DNA from: Pseudarthrobacter sp. ATCC 49987
Lineage (GTDB): Bacteria; Actinomycetota; Actinomycetes; Actinomycetales; Micrococcaceae
Assembly (NCBI RefSeq): GCF_009928425.1
Contig: NZ_JAABNS010000001.1
Span: forward strand, 3,162,001 to 3,226,000
DNA length: 64,000 bases
Direction: 5' to 3'
Shown: piece after piece, positions 24,661 through 33,566 of the stretch
How positions within the stretch are numbered: position 1 is the first letter of the stretch
Layout of the letters: each line of letters starts with the position of its first letter
The notes under the pieces: generated by a model
Seen by the model: only the letters and a program-made list of their open reading frames with translations
Databases searched by the model: none
What the model was told of the DNA's origin: nothing
Translations under genes and position numbers: made by a program

Positions 24661-25945
24661 GGGTTAGCGGCCAAAATGTGTGTATGGCTTGGGCGTGTCA
24701 CCGGTTTCTTCCGCCCCATCCTTGCTGGATTCCGTTGCCGTCTTCGAAGCTGAAGGCTGTGTCGTAGAGGGCCGGTTGGATGGGCTCCTCCACCTCCTTT
24801 GACTCCTTCTTTTGGGGTTGCCAGTGGTGTGGTTTCACGAGGTCCCAAGGGTCCTGGGGTGATTCAGTGTGCTGGTAGAGGTACCAGTCGACGGCGCGTG
24901 TGGCGTGGTCTTCGCTGAGGCCGCGGTGGTTCCGCAGAAGGTCTTTGAGGCCTGCGTTGATTCCTCCCTCCAGCGGGCTGGTCGTCCGGGCGATCTGCTG
25001 GCCTTCGGTAGCGCTGGTAAGCCAGGTGAAGAGGTGCCCTGCCTTGATGGCAGCGGCCAGGCTTCCCCGTGCCCGGCGCAGGCCCAGATGTGTGTACCAC
25101 CAGGTCTGTGCCGGTCCGATGTGTGAGGGCCTGGCGCCGGTTTTCTTCGCGTAGGTCCGGTGCTTGAGGAAGCTCTCCCAGCGGGCCTCCCAGGAAGCGA
25201 ACGCACCGGACCAGGCGGCGGCCTGGTCAAGGTCCGTGACGTGGGTGAGTGCCTTGGCCAGGGCTAGTAGTTCCTTACCGGCATCGAGCTTCGGACGCAT
25301 CGTCAGATGCGTGCGGATGTTCTGCCGGATATGGAACAGGCACCGTTGAACGTTCGTTTCCGGCCAGTGTTCCCTCAAGGCGCTCTCCAGGCCCTTGTGG
25401 CCATCCACGACGGCCACCGCCGGGGCCGGGATCTGCCGCAGAAGCGCAGCCCACGAGGCGTGCTTTTCCCGGTCACACCACTGCCACGCGATGACGTGCT
25501 CGCCGGTGTAAGCGACCAGGACGCACCAGCCGTTGAAGTAGGTGCCATCGAGCATGATCACCGGGTGTATTTCCCCGGTCCGCGCGGCCGCCGGGGCGAC
25601 ATTCCAGCACCAGGCACTCCGGCGCCTGAAGGTCCTCTCCGAGCCGGCGTGGGCGCCTTGCCGCTGCTTCCCCGTGATCCAGGAAATGAAGGCCGTGAAC
25701 TCTGCCCTCTTCGTGACATCAACCCGGGATTGAGTACTCGAAGCACCACACGACCTACACCGCCATCTCGTCCGCCCGGCACTGGTCGAACCGTTCTTCA
25801 CAAGCTTCTGAGCACATACACCACACCGGGGCTGATTTGATCGAACCGTCACTCCACATGCTTTCAAAGCATGTGCACACCCCTACAACCCGCGCGAACA
25901 CTGGCAACCAAGCCAATCTCATACACACATTTTGGCCGCTAACCC
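24661..25945. mobile_element. IS1249-like insertion sequence (IS256-related) with target duplications
   Basis: A complete 1285-base element. The left end GGGTTAGCGGCCAAAATGTG is repeated inverted at the right end (25920-25945); the terminal repeats match over 26 bases. The flanks carry the 8-base direct repeat TGGCCTGG at 24653-24660 and 25946-25953, so insertion is recent enough to keep an exact target duplication. One transposase gene fills it. The target was the last codons of the FadR-type regulator gene. Confidence 0.93.
24698..25867 (-). CDS. IS1249-family transposase
   Basis: 389 residues. The N-terminus has a zinc-ribbon-like CGVCAQKL..CRSCG, and the DDE domain shows VIMLDGTYFNGW, VAVVDGHKG and the C-terminal SPLEGGINAGLKDLLRNHRG with the catalytic Glu. 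It should move the surrounding element by DDE chemistry. The frame opens at TTG 25867; GTG 25852 is an alternative. The gene is intact and lies between matching terminal repeats, so it may be active. Confidence 0.9.
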   Translation of the reverse strand: MKACGVTVRSNQPRCGVCAQKLVKNGSTSAGRTRWRCRSCGASSTQSRVDVTKRAEFTAFISWITGKQRQGAHAGSERTFRRRSAWCWNVAPAAARTGEIHPVIMLDGTYFNGWCVLVAYTGEHVIAWQWCDREKHASWAALLRQIPAPAVAVVDGHKGLESALREHWPETNVQRCLFHIRQNIRTHLTMRPKLDAGKELLALAKALTHVTDLDQAAAWSGAFASWEARWESFLKHRTYAKKTGARPSHIGPAQTWWYTHLGLRRARGSLAAAIKAGHLFTWLTSATEGQQIARTTSPLEGGINAGLKDLLRNHRGLSEDHATRAVDWYLYQHTESPQDPWDLVKPHHWQPQKKESKEVEEPIQPALYDTAFSFEDGNGIQQGWGGRNR

Positions 25946-26753
25946 TGGCCTGGCTGATCCGGCGCCGGATACCGTCGAAGTGGCTGTGGAGCCGCTGGGC
26001 CGCGAGAACCTTGTCCCCGGTCGAAACGGCCTCATAGATCCCCCGGTGCACCGCCGCTTCTGCCAGGAGATCGACCCCCTCCGCTGCGCCCAGCTCGACG
26101 TGGAGCCGCCGGTTTACCTGCCAGAAGACGCCGAGCAGACTCACCAGCAGCTCGTTGTTGAGTGGTTCGAACAGGCGGCGGTGGAATTCGGCGGCGGCCT
26201 CCACGAAGTTCTCTCCGGAGCCGGCCAGCGCCTCCATCCGGAGGACGGATTCCTCGACGGCCGCCAGATGTTCCACCGTTATCAGGTCCATGGCACCGGC
26301 AATCAGCCCGGACTCCAGCGCCTGCCGGACCTCCACGAGCTGCAGGGCTTCCTGGCCGTGGTGCCGCAGCGACAACCGGCCCCGGAACGTGAGGCCGTCG
26401 GCGAGCGCGTCGAAATTGTTCGGGGCCACGAACATGCCGAAGCCGTGGCGGATTTCAATCACGCCCAGTGCCTGGAGCACTTTCAGCGATTCCCGCAGGG
26501 TGTTGCGGCCGACTCCCAGCACGGCGGAGAGCTCATTCTCGGTCGGCAGCGGATCTCCGGCCTCCAGTTCACGCTCGAGGATAAGCTCCATGATGTCCGC
26601 CTGCAGGGCCCGCAGCCGGGCCTGGGCACTGAATCTCGCCTGCGGCATCGGCCTGCCGACGCCCGCGGCACTCATGCCGACCGTTCTCGATACGCCCGCT
26701 GCGGTTCCGCCGCCCGTGGCCGGTCCGCCTGCGGACAAGTTGCCTGCCGTCAT
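25755..26753 (-). CDS. FadR/GntR-family regulator with tail replaced by the IS
   Basis: The N-terminal winged helix (LERELEAGDPLPTENELSAV, VGRNTLRESLKVLQ) and a C-terminal FCD ligand domain identify a FadR-subfamily GntR repressor. The element at 24661-25945 sits three codons before the original stop. Joining the flanks at the 8-base duplication gives ..RRRISQAISP and TAG, a native protein of 272 residues. In the present sequence the frame runs into the IS and adds about 63 foreign residues (RVSGQNVCM..), ending at 25755. The DNA-binding and ligand domains are intact, so function may survive. Start ATG 26753 follows a G-rich ribosome site. It is divergent from the oxidoreductase at 26862. Confidence 0.85.
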   Translation of the reverse strand: MTAGNLSAGGPATGGGTAAGVSRTVGMSAAGVGRPMPQARFSAQARLRALQADIMELILERELEAGDPLPTENELSAVLGVGRNTLRESLKVLQALGVIEIRHGFGMFVAPNNFDALADGLTFRGRLSLRHHGQEALQLVEVRQALESGLIAGAMDLITVEHLAAVEESVLRMEALAGSGENFVEAAAEFHRRLFEPLNNELLVSLLGVFWQVNRRLHVELGAAEGVDLLAEAAVHRGIYEAVSTGDKVLAAQRLHSHFDGIRRRISQARVSGQNVCMRLAWLPVFARVVGVCTCFESMWSDGSIKSAPVWCMCSEACEERFDQCRADEMAV

Positions 26754-26861
26754 CGCCCTGCCCCTCCCCCAAGTATTGTCCCCACAGTAGCGGTGGTCCC
26801 ACGTCCTGCAAAGGGTGTTTGGCGACGCTCGCCGGCACGGCGCCGGGCGTAGGCTTCTGCC

Positions 26862-28319
26862 ATGACGGCACTGTTTGAACGGGATTTCGATGTCATTGTG
26901 ATCGGCGCCGGCGCCGTGGGCGAGAACGTGGCGGACCGCGCGGTGCGGGGCGGGCTGACCACCGTGCTGATCGAGGCGGAGCTTGTCGGCGGCGAGTGCT
27001 CCTATTGGGCCTGTATGCCCTCCAAGGCGCTGCTGCGCCCGGGGACAGCCCTGCATGGCGCCCAGACAGTGCCCGGCGCCGAGGAAGCCGTCACCCGGAC
27101 CCTGGACGCAGCCGCCGTCCTGAAGCGCCGCGACTACTTCACGTCCAACTGGCAGGACGACAGCCAGGTCAAGTGGGTCGAGGACACCGGGATCGAGCTG
27201 ATCCGCGGCCACGGCTGGATCACCGGCCTCCGGACGGTCGAGGTCGCGGGGTTGGACGGCAACAGCTACGCACTCACGGCACGGCACGCCGTCGTGGTGG
27301 CCACCGGGTCCTCCCCCACCGTGCCGCCCATCGACGGGCTGTCCGACGTGGACTACTGGACCACAAGGGAAGCGACATCCGCGCACGAGATCCCGGACCG
27401 ACTGGCAGTCCTGGGCGGGGGCGTGGCCGGCACCGAACTCGCGCAGGCCTTCGCCCGGCTGGGCGCCACGGTGACCCTGGTGGCCCGCGGCGGCCTGCTG
27501 GGCGCCTTCCCGGAGGAGGCGGGCACGCTGGTCGCCGCCGGGCTGCGGGCGGACGGCGTCGATCTCCACCTTCACACCGGAACCACAAGCGTCCGCGAGA
27601 ACGACGACGGCTCCCTCACCCTTGAGCTTGAGGGCGGCAGCACCGTGACGGCGGACAAAGTCCTGGTCACCACCGGCCGGCATCCCGCCCTGGAAGGCAT
27701 CGGGCTGGAAAGCGTCGGCCTCGCCGCCGCGGACAGCAAGGAACTGCGGCTCAGCACCGACTCCACCGGCCTGGTTACCGGAGCCTCCGGGAACGACGTC
27801 GACCCCTGGCTGTACGCCGCGGGCGACGCCGCCGGGAAGGCCATGCTGACCCACCAGGGCAAGTACGGGGCCCGCGCGACGGGCGACGCCATCGCGGCCC
27901 GGGCCAGGGGCGAACTCAGCGGCCCGGCCACCCCCTGGAGCCGCTTTGCCCGGACCGCCGACGATTACGCGGTGCCCAACGTTGTATTCACCGATCCGGA
28001 ACTGGCCAGTGTGGGCCGGACCGTGCGCCAGGCGGAGCGCGATGGACTCAGGGTGTCCTCCGTGCAACTGCCCATCCAGGTGGCCGGATCCTCGCTGCAC
28101 TCCGAACGGTACGAGGGCTGGGCCCAGCTGGTGGTCGACGAGGACAGGAAGGTGCTGCTGGGCGCTACTTTTGCGGGCCCGGATGTGGCCGAGCTGCTGC
28201 ACGCCGCCACGATCGCCGTCGTCGGCGAGGTCCCGCTGGACCGGCTCTGGCACGCCGTGCCGGCGTACCCCACGATCAGCGAGGTCTGGCTGCGGCTGCT
28301 CGAGGAGTACGGACTCTGA
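26862..28319 (+). CDS. Dihydrolipoamide-dehydrogenase-like disulfide oxidoreductase
   Basis: 485 residues. FAD motif VIVIGAGAVGENVADRAV near residues 9-26, redox pair Cys-Ser-Tyr-Trp-Ala-Cys in GGECSYWACMPSKALL, NAD motif LAVLGGGVAGTELAQAF, and a dimerisation domain. The usual C-terminal HPT..E active-site pair appears as AYPTISE, so the first His is replaced by Tyr; catalysis may differ from true lipoamide dehydrogenase. No 2-oxoacid dehydrogenase genes are nearby. The divergent FadR-type regulator is a candidate controller. Confidence 0.85.
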   Translation: MTALFERDFDVIVIGAGAVGENVADRAVRGGLTTVLIEAELVGGECSYWACMPSKALLRPGTALHGAQTVPGAEEAVTRTLDAAAVLKRRDYFTSNWQDDSQVKWVEDTGIELIRGHGWITGLRTVEVAGLDGNSYALTARHAVVVATGSSPTVPPIDGLSDVDYWTTREATSAHEIPDRLAVLGGGVAGTELAQAFARLGATVTLVARGGLLGAFPEEAGTLVAAGLRADGVDLHLHTGTTSVRENDDGSLTLELEGGSTVTADKVLVTTGRHPALEGIGLESVGLAAADSKELRLSTDSTGLVTGASGNDVDPWLYAAGDAAGKAMLTHQGKYGARATGDAIAARARGELSGPATPWSRFARTADDYAVPNVVFTDPELASVGRTVRQAERDGLRVSSVQLPIQVAGSSLHSERYEGWAQLVVDEDRKVLLGATFAGPDVAELLHAATIAVVGEVPLDRLWHAVPAYPTISEVWLRLLEEYGL

Positions 28320-28320
28320 G

Positions 28321-28385
28321 CCGCCGAGGTGTGACTTCGCGCCCATGTTTTGGACAAACATCGGCGCCAAGTCTCACCTCGGCGG
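28321..28385. terminator. Long hairpin after the oxidoreductase gene
   Basis: Outer arms CCGCCGAGGTG (28321-28331) and CACCTCGGCGG (28375-28385) are perfect, and inner parts TTCGCGCC/GGCGCCAA and ATGTTT/AAACAT continue the stem. It begins one base after the stop codon. There is no T-run. Confidence 0.65.
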
Positions 28386-28444
28386 AACCGCCCGCGGACG
28401 GGACCCGGCCCCTCTGATTCATCACACCCAGCCCTTTCTACTTG

Positions 28445-28460
28445 AACTGACCGGTCAGTT
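28445..28460. promoter_or_regulatory. Predicted TetR operator of the YhgE operon
   Basis: AACTGACCGGTCAGTT is a perfect 16-base palindrome 42 bases before the first gene of the operon, in the position of the promoter. TetR/AcrR repressors bind such sites; the third gene (31243) encodes one, so autoregulation is likely. Confidence 0.75.
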
Positions 28461-28502
28461 TAGTTAGCCTTGTCGTAGACATCCATCTGCGAAAGGCCAC
28501 CC

Positions 28503-29189
28503 TTGCTCCGCGTGCAACAGCTCTCCGTGAACGGCAGACGGGACGAGCTGCTGCCGGCCACCTCCCTTCAGGTCCGGCGCGGTGAGCTCCTGCTGGTCTC
28601 CGGCAACCGCCAGGACCAGCGCACCGCCCTCGCCCTGGCCCTGAGCGGACGGCTCAAACCCTCCGGCGGGCGCTTTGAATGGGACGGCTCGAAGTGGGAC
28701 GGCAGCACCAGGATCAAGACCCTGCGGCAGGCGAGCGCCGTCGTGGATTCCCCGGGCGTGAACGAACCCGAGCAGCACCTGAGCGTCCGCGACCTCGTCA
28801 CCGAGGACCTGGCCCTGGTCCCGCGCCGGTACCGGGGTTCGCTGCTCAGCAAGCCCTGGCTCAAAGTCAACCGCTTCGAGGACATCGCCGGGCTGTGGAC
28901 CGAACAGCTTCCCGCCGCCCGACGGATCGAGCTGCTCACTGCCCTTGCCCTGGCGAACCCGCACACGGATCTGCTGGTGGTGGACTCCCCGGACCGCCAC
29001 GGCCATCCGGCCGATTGGCTGCCGCGGCTGCAGGAACTGGCCTACGACGCCGGGCGCCCGCTCGCCGTCGTTGCCACCGTCCTGCACATCCCGGCCGGCT
29101 GGACCGGGCCGGCCGCCGCGATCGGCACCGCGGGCTCTCCTCCCGAGGACGACGCAGACGCTGCCCCCGAAACTGAGGACGCAAAGTGA
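28503..29189 (+). CDS. ABC-type ATP-binding protein, degenerate, of a YhgE export operon
   Basis: 228 residues resembling the ATPase of an ABC transporter. The strand and loop VRRGELLLVSGNRQDQRTAL stands where Walker A (GxxGxGKS/T) should be but lacks the Lys, and the Walker B region is LLVVDSPDR without the catalytic Glu. ATP hydrolysis is therefore doubtful. The start is TTG 28503 after GAAAGG; GTG starts further in are possible. Its TGA overlaps the GTG of the YhgE gene (GTGA), so the pair is translationally coupled. Confidence 0.75.
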   Translation: MLRVQQLSVNGRRDELLPATSLQVRRGELLLVSGNRQDQRTALALALSGRLKPSGGRFEWDGSKWDGSTRIKTLRQASAVVDSPGVNEPEQHLSVRDLVTEDLALVPRRYRGSLLSKPWLKVNRFEDIAGLWTEQLPAARRIELLTALALANPHTDLLVVDSPDRHGHPADWLPRLQELAYDAGRPLAVVATVLHIPAGWTGPAAAIGTAGSPPEDDADAAPETEDAK

Positions 29190-31246
29190 CTGTTCTGCGG
29201 CTGGCCCGCTCCGAACTCAAGCGCATGACCGGTGGCCTGCTGCCCAAGCTCACCATCCTGGCGCTGACCATGGTCCCGCTGCTCTACGGCGCCGTGTACC
29301 TCTACGCCAACTGGGATCCCTACGGAAAGCTGAACCAGATCGATGCCGCCCTCGTGGTCGAGGACACCGGTGCCACCTCCGCCGACGGCGCCCGGCTGGA
29401 GGCCGGCCGGAAGGTCGCCGACAGCCTCGTGGACGGGCATGTCTTTAACTGGCAGACGGTCTCCGACACCGAAGAAGCGGACCAGGGCGTGAGCACGGGC
29501 AAGTATGCCTTCGCCCTGAAGATCCCCAAGGACTTCTCGGCGAACCTCGTCTCTCCCGGCAGCTTCGACGCCGCCAACCGGGCCATGCTCAACGTCACCA
29601 CCAATGATGCGAACAACTACCTGTTGAGCACCATCGTGGACAGGCTCACCACCGCCGTGCACACCACGGTGGCCACCGAGGTGGGTGCGGAGACCGCCAA
29701 CCAGCTCCTCACCGGTTTCGGGACCATCCACTCGCAGATGCTCAAGGCCTCCGACGGCGCCGGGCAACTCGCCGACGGGGTCGCCAGCCTCCACGACGGA
29801 ACGGTCACCCTGCACCAGGGCACGGGCGATCTCAAGAACGGCGCCGCCGGGCTCTACAACGGCCAGGTCAGGCTCCGGGACGGTGCCACCGCCCTCAGCA
29901 CGGGAGCAGCCCAGCTCAGCGGCGGACTGTCCCAGCTCAAGGATAAAACCGCCACCCTGCCTGCCGATTCCCGCGCACTGGCGGACGGCGCCGCGCAGGT
30001 GGCGGCCGGCAACGCCGCGCTCAACACCAAGGTGCAGGGCCTGGCCGGCCAGCTGGCGGCCTCCGAACAGGCGGACGCCCAGGCAACCGCCCAAGCTCAG
30101 CGCAGCCGGGTGGTCGCGTCCAACAGCCGGCTCGTCGCCGCCGGGACCATCACCCCGGCCCAGGCGGACGCAATCCTGGCGGACTTCGACGCGAACGCAG
30201 CCCCGCCCGCAGCCCCGGGCCCGGCGGCCGCCCTGAAGTCCGCGGCAGGTCAGATCCAGCAACTGGCAGACGGTTCCGCTGCCGTCAGCGCAGGGGCGGC
30301 CAGGCTGGCGGAAGCCACCCCAGCCCTCGGCGGCGCCATCACCCAGGCGTCCACCGGCGCGGACCAGCTGGCCGGCGGCGCCGCCACGCTCGCCACCGGG
30401 CAGCAGAGCGCACTCGACGGCGCGGGGAAACTCTCCGAGGGCGCACAGAAACTCGACGACGGCGCGGCCCGGCTGGAAAGCGGGTCGGCTACGGCCTCCG
30501 AGGGCGCCGGAACCCTCGCTGCTGAACTCGCCAAGGGCGCCGGCCAGGTCCCGAACCCCGACGACACCCAGAAGGACAGCCTCGCCAAGGTAATGGCGGA
30601 TCCGGTCGCCGTCAGCAACGTCTCGCAGGCCAAGGCCGGTTCGTACGGCGCAGGCCTGGCACCGTTCTTCCTCACCCTGGCCCTGTGGATCGGCGTCTTT
30701 ATGCTGATCCAGGCGATGCGGCCCGTGACCCAGCGGGCACTGGCGTCGAACGCCCCGGCGTGGAAAATCGCCGTCGGCGGCTGGCTTCCGTTCCTGGCCG
30801 TCTCGGCTGTCCAGGCGAGCCTGCTGACCCTTGTGGTCGACGTGGGGCTGGGCCTCAACCCTGCGCACCCCTGGCTGATGTGGTTCCTCATGCTGGCCGC
30901 GGCGATGGCATTCAGCGCGATCATCCAGGGCGTCGTCGCGCTGCTCGGTTCCCCCGGCAAGCTCGTGGTGCTCATCCTGCTGGTGCTGCAGCTCGTCTCC
31001 TCCGGGGGGACCTTCCCGTGGCAGACAACGCCCCAGCCGCTCCACGTGGTGCATCAAATCCTGCCGATGGGGTACGTGGTCAACGGCATGCGGCACCTGA
31101 TCTACGGCGCGGATCTGGCCGTCATCCTGCCCACAATGCTGGGCCTGCTTGGCTACACTTTGCTGGGGACGGCCCTGTCCACTCTGGCCGTCCGGAAGCA
31201 TAAGTACTGGACCCTGAAGTCCCTGAAACCGGAGATCACCGTATGA
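29186..31246 (+). CDS. YhgE/Pip-family membrane protein
   Basis: 686 residues. An N-terminal membrane segment (about 18-40, LTILALTMVPLLYGAVYLY), a long extracellular part with repeated seven-residue units ending in Gly (about 190-310 and 365-440; LADGVASLHDG, LHQGTGDLKNG), and about five C-terminal membrane segments (from about 490). This is the plan of YhgE, Pip (phage infection protein) and ESX-associated proteins; transport or secretion of an envelope component is inferred. The gene overlaps both neighbours by four bases (GTGA before, ATGA after). Confidence 0.88.
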   Translation: MTVLRLARSELKRMTGGLLPKLTILALTMVPLLYGAVYLYANWDPYGKLNQIDAALVVEDTGATSADGARLEAGRKVADSLVDGHVFNWQTVSDTEEADQGVSTGKYAFALKIPKDFSANLVSPGSFDAANRAMLNVTTNDANNYLLSTIVDRLTTAVHTTVATEVGAETANQLLTGFGTIHSQMLKASDGAGQLADGVASLHDGTVTLHQGTGDLKNGAAGLYNGQVRLRDGATALSTGAAQLSGGLSQLKDKTATLPADSRALADGAAQVAAGNAALNTKVQGLAGQLAASEQADAQATAQAQRSRVVASNSRLVAAGTITPAQADAILADFDANAAPPAAPGPAAALKSAAGQIQQLADGSAAVSAGAARLAEATPALGGAITQASTGADQLAGGAATLATGQQSALDGAGKLSEGAQKLDDGAARLESGSATASEGAGTLAAELAKGAGQVPNPDDTQKDSLAKVMADPVAVSNVSQAKAGSYGAGLAPFFLTLALWIGVFMLIQAMRPVTQRALASNAPAWKIAVGGWLPFLAVSAVQASLLTLVVDVGLGLNPAHPWLMWFLMLAAAMAFSAIIQGVVALLGSPGKLVVLILLVLQLVSSGGTFPWQTTPQPLHVVHQILPMGYVVNGMRHLIYGADLAVILPTMLGLLGYTLLGTALSTLAVRKHKYWTLKSLKPEITV

Positions 31247-31875
31247 GCAGCCGCACGGACAGCAGCACGGCGGAAACCGCGAAGAAGCTCCGGCCGGCCC
31301 GCACCAACGCGACGAAGCAGAAGCTTTTCGAGGCCTCGATGGAACTGATCGGCGAACGCGGCGTGGCGGGCGTGACCGTCGACGAGATCGCGGCAGCTGC
31401 CGGGGTCTCCAAGGGCACGGTGTACTACAACTTCGGCAGCAAGTCGGACCTGATCGCCCAACTGCTGCACCACGGGGTGGACATCCTGCTGGCACGGCTG
31501 CTGAGCGTCCGGGACGATTCGGCGGACCCGCTCGCGGCGATGCACGAAATGATCGGGCAGGCCATGGACTTCATGGACGAGTACCCGTCCTTCGCCCGGC
31601 TGTGGGTCAGCGAGAACTGGCGGACCCCCAGCGAGTGGCAGGACACCTTCACCGAGCTCCGCGGGCGGCTGCTCACCGTGGTCGGGGCGGCGATTACCGC
31701 GGTGGCTGCCGTTTACCCGGTGGATCCGGCCGTGTCCCGGGGCAGCCTGGAGACCGCCATCTTCGGGGCCTGCTTTGTGGTGGGACTGGACCGGCAGACC
31801 TACAACCCGGAGCGGACCCGCGAGCAAAGTGTTACGGCAATTATGGCGTCCATGCGCGGCTACATCGTGAAATAG
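31243..31875 (+). CDS. TetR/AcrR-family regulator of the YhgE operon
   Basis: 210 residues. The N-terminal helix-turn-helix is GVAGVTVDEIAAAAGVSKGT followed by VYYNFGSKSDL, the TetR signature. ATG 31243 overlaps the YhgE stop by four bases. The palindrome at 28445 is its likely operator, giving a self-repressed three-gene operon that opens when a ligand binds the C-terminal domain. Confidence 0.9.
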   Translation: MSSRTDSSTAETAKKLRPARTNATKQKLFEASMELIGERGVAGVTVDEIAAAAGVSKGTVYYNFGSKSDLIAQLLHHGVDILLARLLSVRDDSADPLAAMHEMIGQAMDFMDEYPSFARLWVSENWRTPSEWQDTFTELRGRLLTVVGAAITAVAAVYPVDPAVSRGSLETAIFGACFVVGLDRQTYNPERTREQSVTAIMASMRGYIVK

Positions 31876-31887
31876 CCACGCTCGGGG

Positions 31888-32577
31888 ATGATTGGTCACA
31901 TGGGCCACATGGGTATCAGCGGCAAGTTTGCCATCGGTGCGTTTCTCGCCGCGCTGGCGCTGCTGGCGCTGACCGGCATCACGCTGCACGAAACGGTGTT
32001 CCTGTGGTTCCTGGCAGCCTCCGCCGCAGCGTACGTAGCCTGCGTCTCCGAGGTGGTCATCCGCCGGCGGCACCGGACCCTGGCCGCCAGCGGGATCGGG
32101 AGCATCCTTTTTATCGCCTTCGGCATCTCGTTCCTTCGCCAGTGGGGTTTGGCCTTCAACGCCGATCCGGACGCGATGTCGGCCCGGGTGGATACCGACC
32201 ATCCGGACCTGTACTTCTACCTCGCCGCCGCCTGCGGCGCAGCCACCCTGCTGCTGCTCGTTGCCGGAACTGTCCTGCCGGGCAGGGGAAGGCGTCCGCG
32301 CGCCGCCGGCCGTGCTCCGCGGCGGCGCCCGGCCTCTGCCGTGAGGGGCCAGGCACCCAAAGCGGCCGCCCGCCGCGCACCGTCCCGGACGGCTGCCCCG
32401 CGGCCGGCGCCGAGATCCGCGGCCGGCAGTCCGGCCGCCCCGCGGGCCGCAGCACCCCGGGCCGCAGCACCCCGCACGGCAACATCGCGGACATCAGCCC
32501 GCCCCGCAGCCAAAACGGCCGGAGCGAAATCCCAACCGGCCAATACTCAGTCGGCCCGGACGTCGACCCGGCGCTGA
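31888..32577 (+). CDS. Membrane protein with Ala/Pro/Arg-rich tail
   Basis: 229 residues. About four hydrophobic segments lie in residues 10-135 (AIGAFLAALALLALTGITLH, VFLWFLAASAAAYVACVSEV, IGSILFIAFGISFL, LAAACGAATLLLLVAGTVL). The last 90 residues are a basic low-complexity tail rich in RAAAPRAAAPR repeats. No family recognised. It starts 12 bases after the TetR gene, so it may join that transcript. Its last 31 bases overlap the convergent EamA gene. ATGs at 31900 and 31909 are other possible starts. Confidence 0.65.
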   Translation: MIGHMGHMGISGKFAIGAFLAALALLALTGITLHETVFLWFLAASAAAYVACVSEVVIRRRHRTLAASGIGSILFIAFGISFLRQWGLAFNADPDAMSARVDTDHPDLYFYLAAACGAATLLLLVAGTVLPGRGRRPRAAGRAPRRRPASAVRGQAPKAAARRAPSRTAAPRPAPRSAAGSPAAPRAAAPRAAAPRTATSRTSARPAAKTAGAKSQPANTQSARTSTRR

Positions 32578-33488
32578 GCGTCCGGGCGCACCACCCGCCG
32601 TCGAACATCCGGCCGGCGAAAATTCCAGGGGCGCAGCACCGCCGTCGCCACCCCGGCGAGCAGGAGGAGCCCGCCGGTGACCTCGGCGGGCGTCGGCACC
32701 TCGCCCAGGACGAGCCACGCCGTCGTCATGCCGACCACCGGAACCAGCAGGGTAAACGGCACAACGGCGGAGGAGGGGTACAGCCCCAGCAGCCTGTTCC
32801 AGATTCCGTAACCCACCAGGGACCCGAAGATGGCCGTGTAGAGCGCACTGGCCAGGGTGACGGGCTGGACGTGAAGCAGGGCCTGCGACACCGCAGACGG
32901 GCCGTCCACCAGTAGGGACAGGCCCAGCAGGGGCAGCGGCACGACGGCCCCCGACCACACCACGAGCCCCAGCCCGGATGCCGCTTTCGCCTTCCGGGCG
33001 ACGATGTTGCCGGCGGCCCAGGACAGCGCCGCGGCGAGCACGATCATGAGTGGCAGCACCGGCGCGACCAGGCTGCGGCCAACGGCCACAACAGCGAGGC
33101 CGGCCACGCCCAGCACCACGCCGGCGAACTGCCGCCGGCTCGGCCGCTCGCCGAGGAACCCGGCCGCCAGCAGCACCGTCAGGAGTACCTGCGCCTGCAG
33201 GACCAGCGATGCCAGGCCAGCGGGCATGCCGAGCGCCATGGCCAGGTACAGGAGGCCGAACTGTCCGGCGCTCATGAGCAGTCCGACGCCGATGATCGCC
33301 TTCCAGCCCGCATCCGGCTTCCGGATGAAGAAGATGCAGGGAAAAACCACCAGCGTGAACCGCATGGCCACGAACAGCAGCGGCGGCATCTCGGCGCCGT
33401 CCGGGTGCAGGCCGAGGTCGATCGCGACGAAGTTGACGCCCCAGAGCACAGCGACGAGCAGGGCCAGGGCGGAATGGCGAGTGTTCAC
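32547..33488 (-). CDS. EamA/DMT-superfamily transporter
   Basis: 313 residues forming two EamA repeats, with about ten hydrophobic segments (ALALLVAVLWGVNFVAIDLG first; AGGLLLLAGVATAVL-like last). This family exports amino acids and other metabolites; the substrate is unknown. It stands alone and ends inside the end of the convergent membrane gene. Confidence 0.88.
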   Translation of the reverse strand: MNTRHSALALLVAVLWGVNFVAIDLGLHPDGAEMPPLLFVAMRFTLVVFPCIFFIRKPDAGWKAIIGVGLLMSAGQFGLLYLAMALGMPAGLASLVLQAQVLLTVLLAAGFLGERPSRRQFAGVVLGVAGLAVVAVGRSLVAPVLPLMIVLAAALSWAAGNIVARKAKAASGLGLVVWSGAVVPLPLLGLSLLVDGPSAVSQALLHVQPVTLASALYTAIFGSLVGYGIWNRLLGLYPSSAVVPFTLLVPVVGMTTAWLVLGEVPTPAEVTGGLLLLAGVATAVLRPWNFRRPDVRRRVVRPDAQRRVDVRAD

Positions 33489-33566
33489 ACTGCCACTATG
33501 CCGGTTCCGGCCGGGCGCCGGGACAGGATCGGGCCAGCGCGCCGCAGTTGGCTGGTGCGTGAAGGG

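Noticed and set aside
26754..28370. Upstream extension of the FadR-type regulator frame
   Set aside because: It is antisense to the disulfide oxidoreductase gene; the HTH domain starts after ATG 26753.
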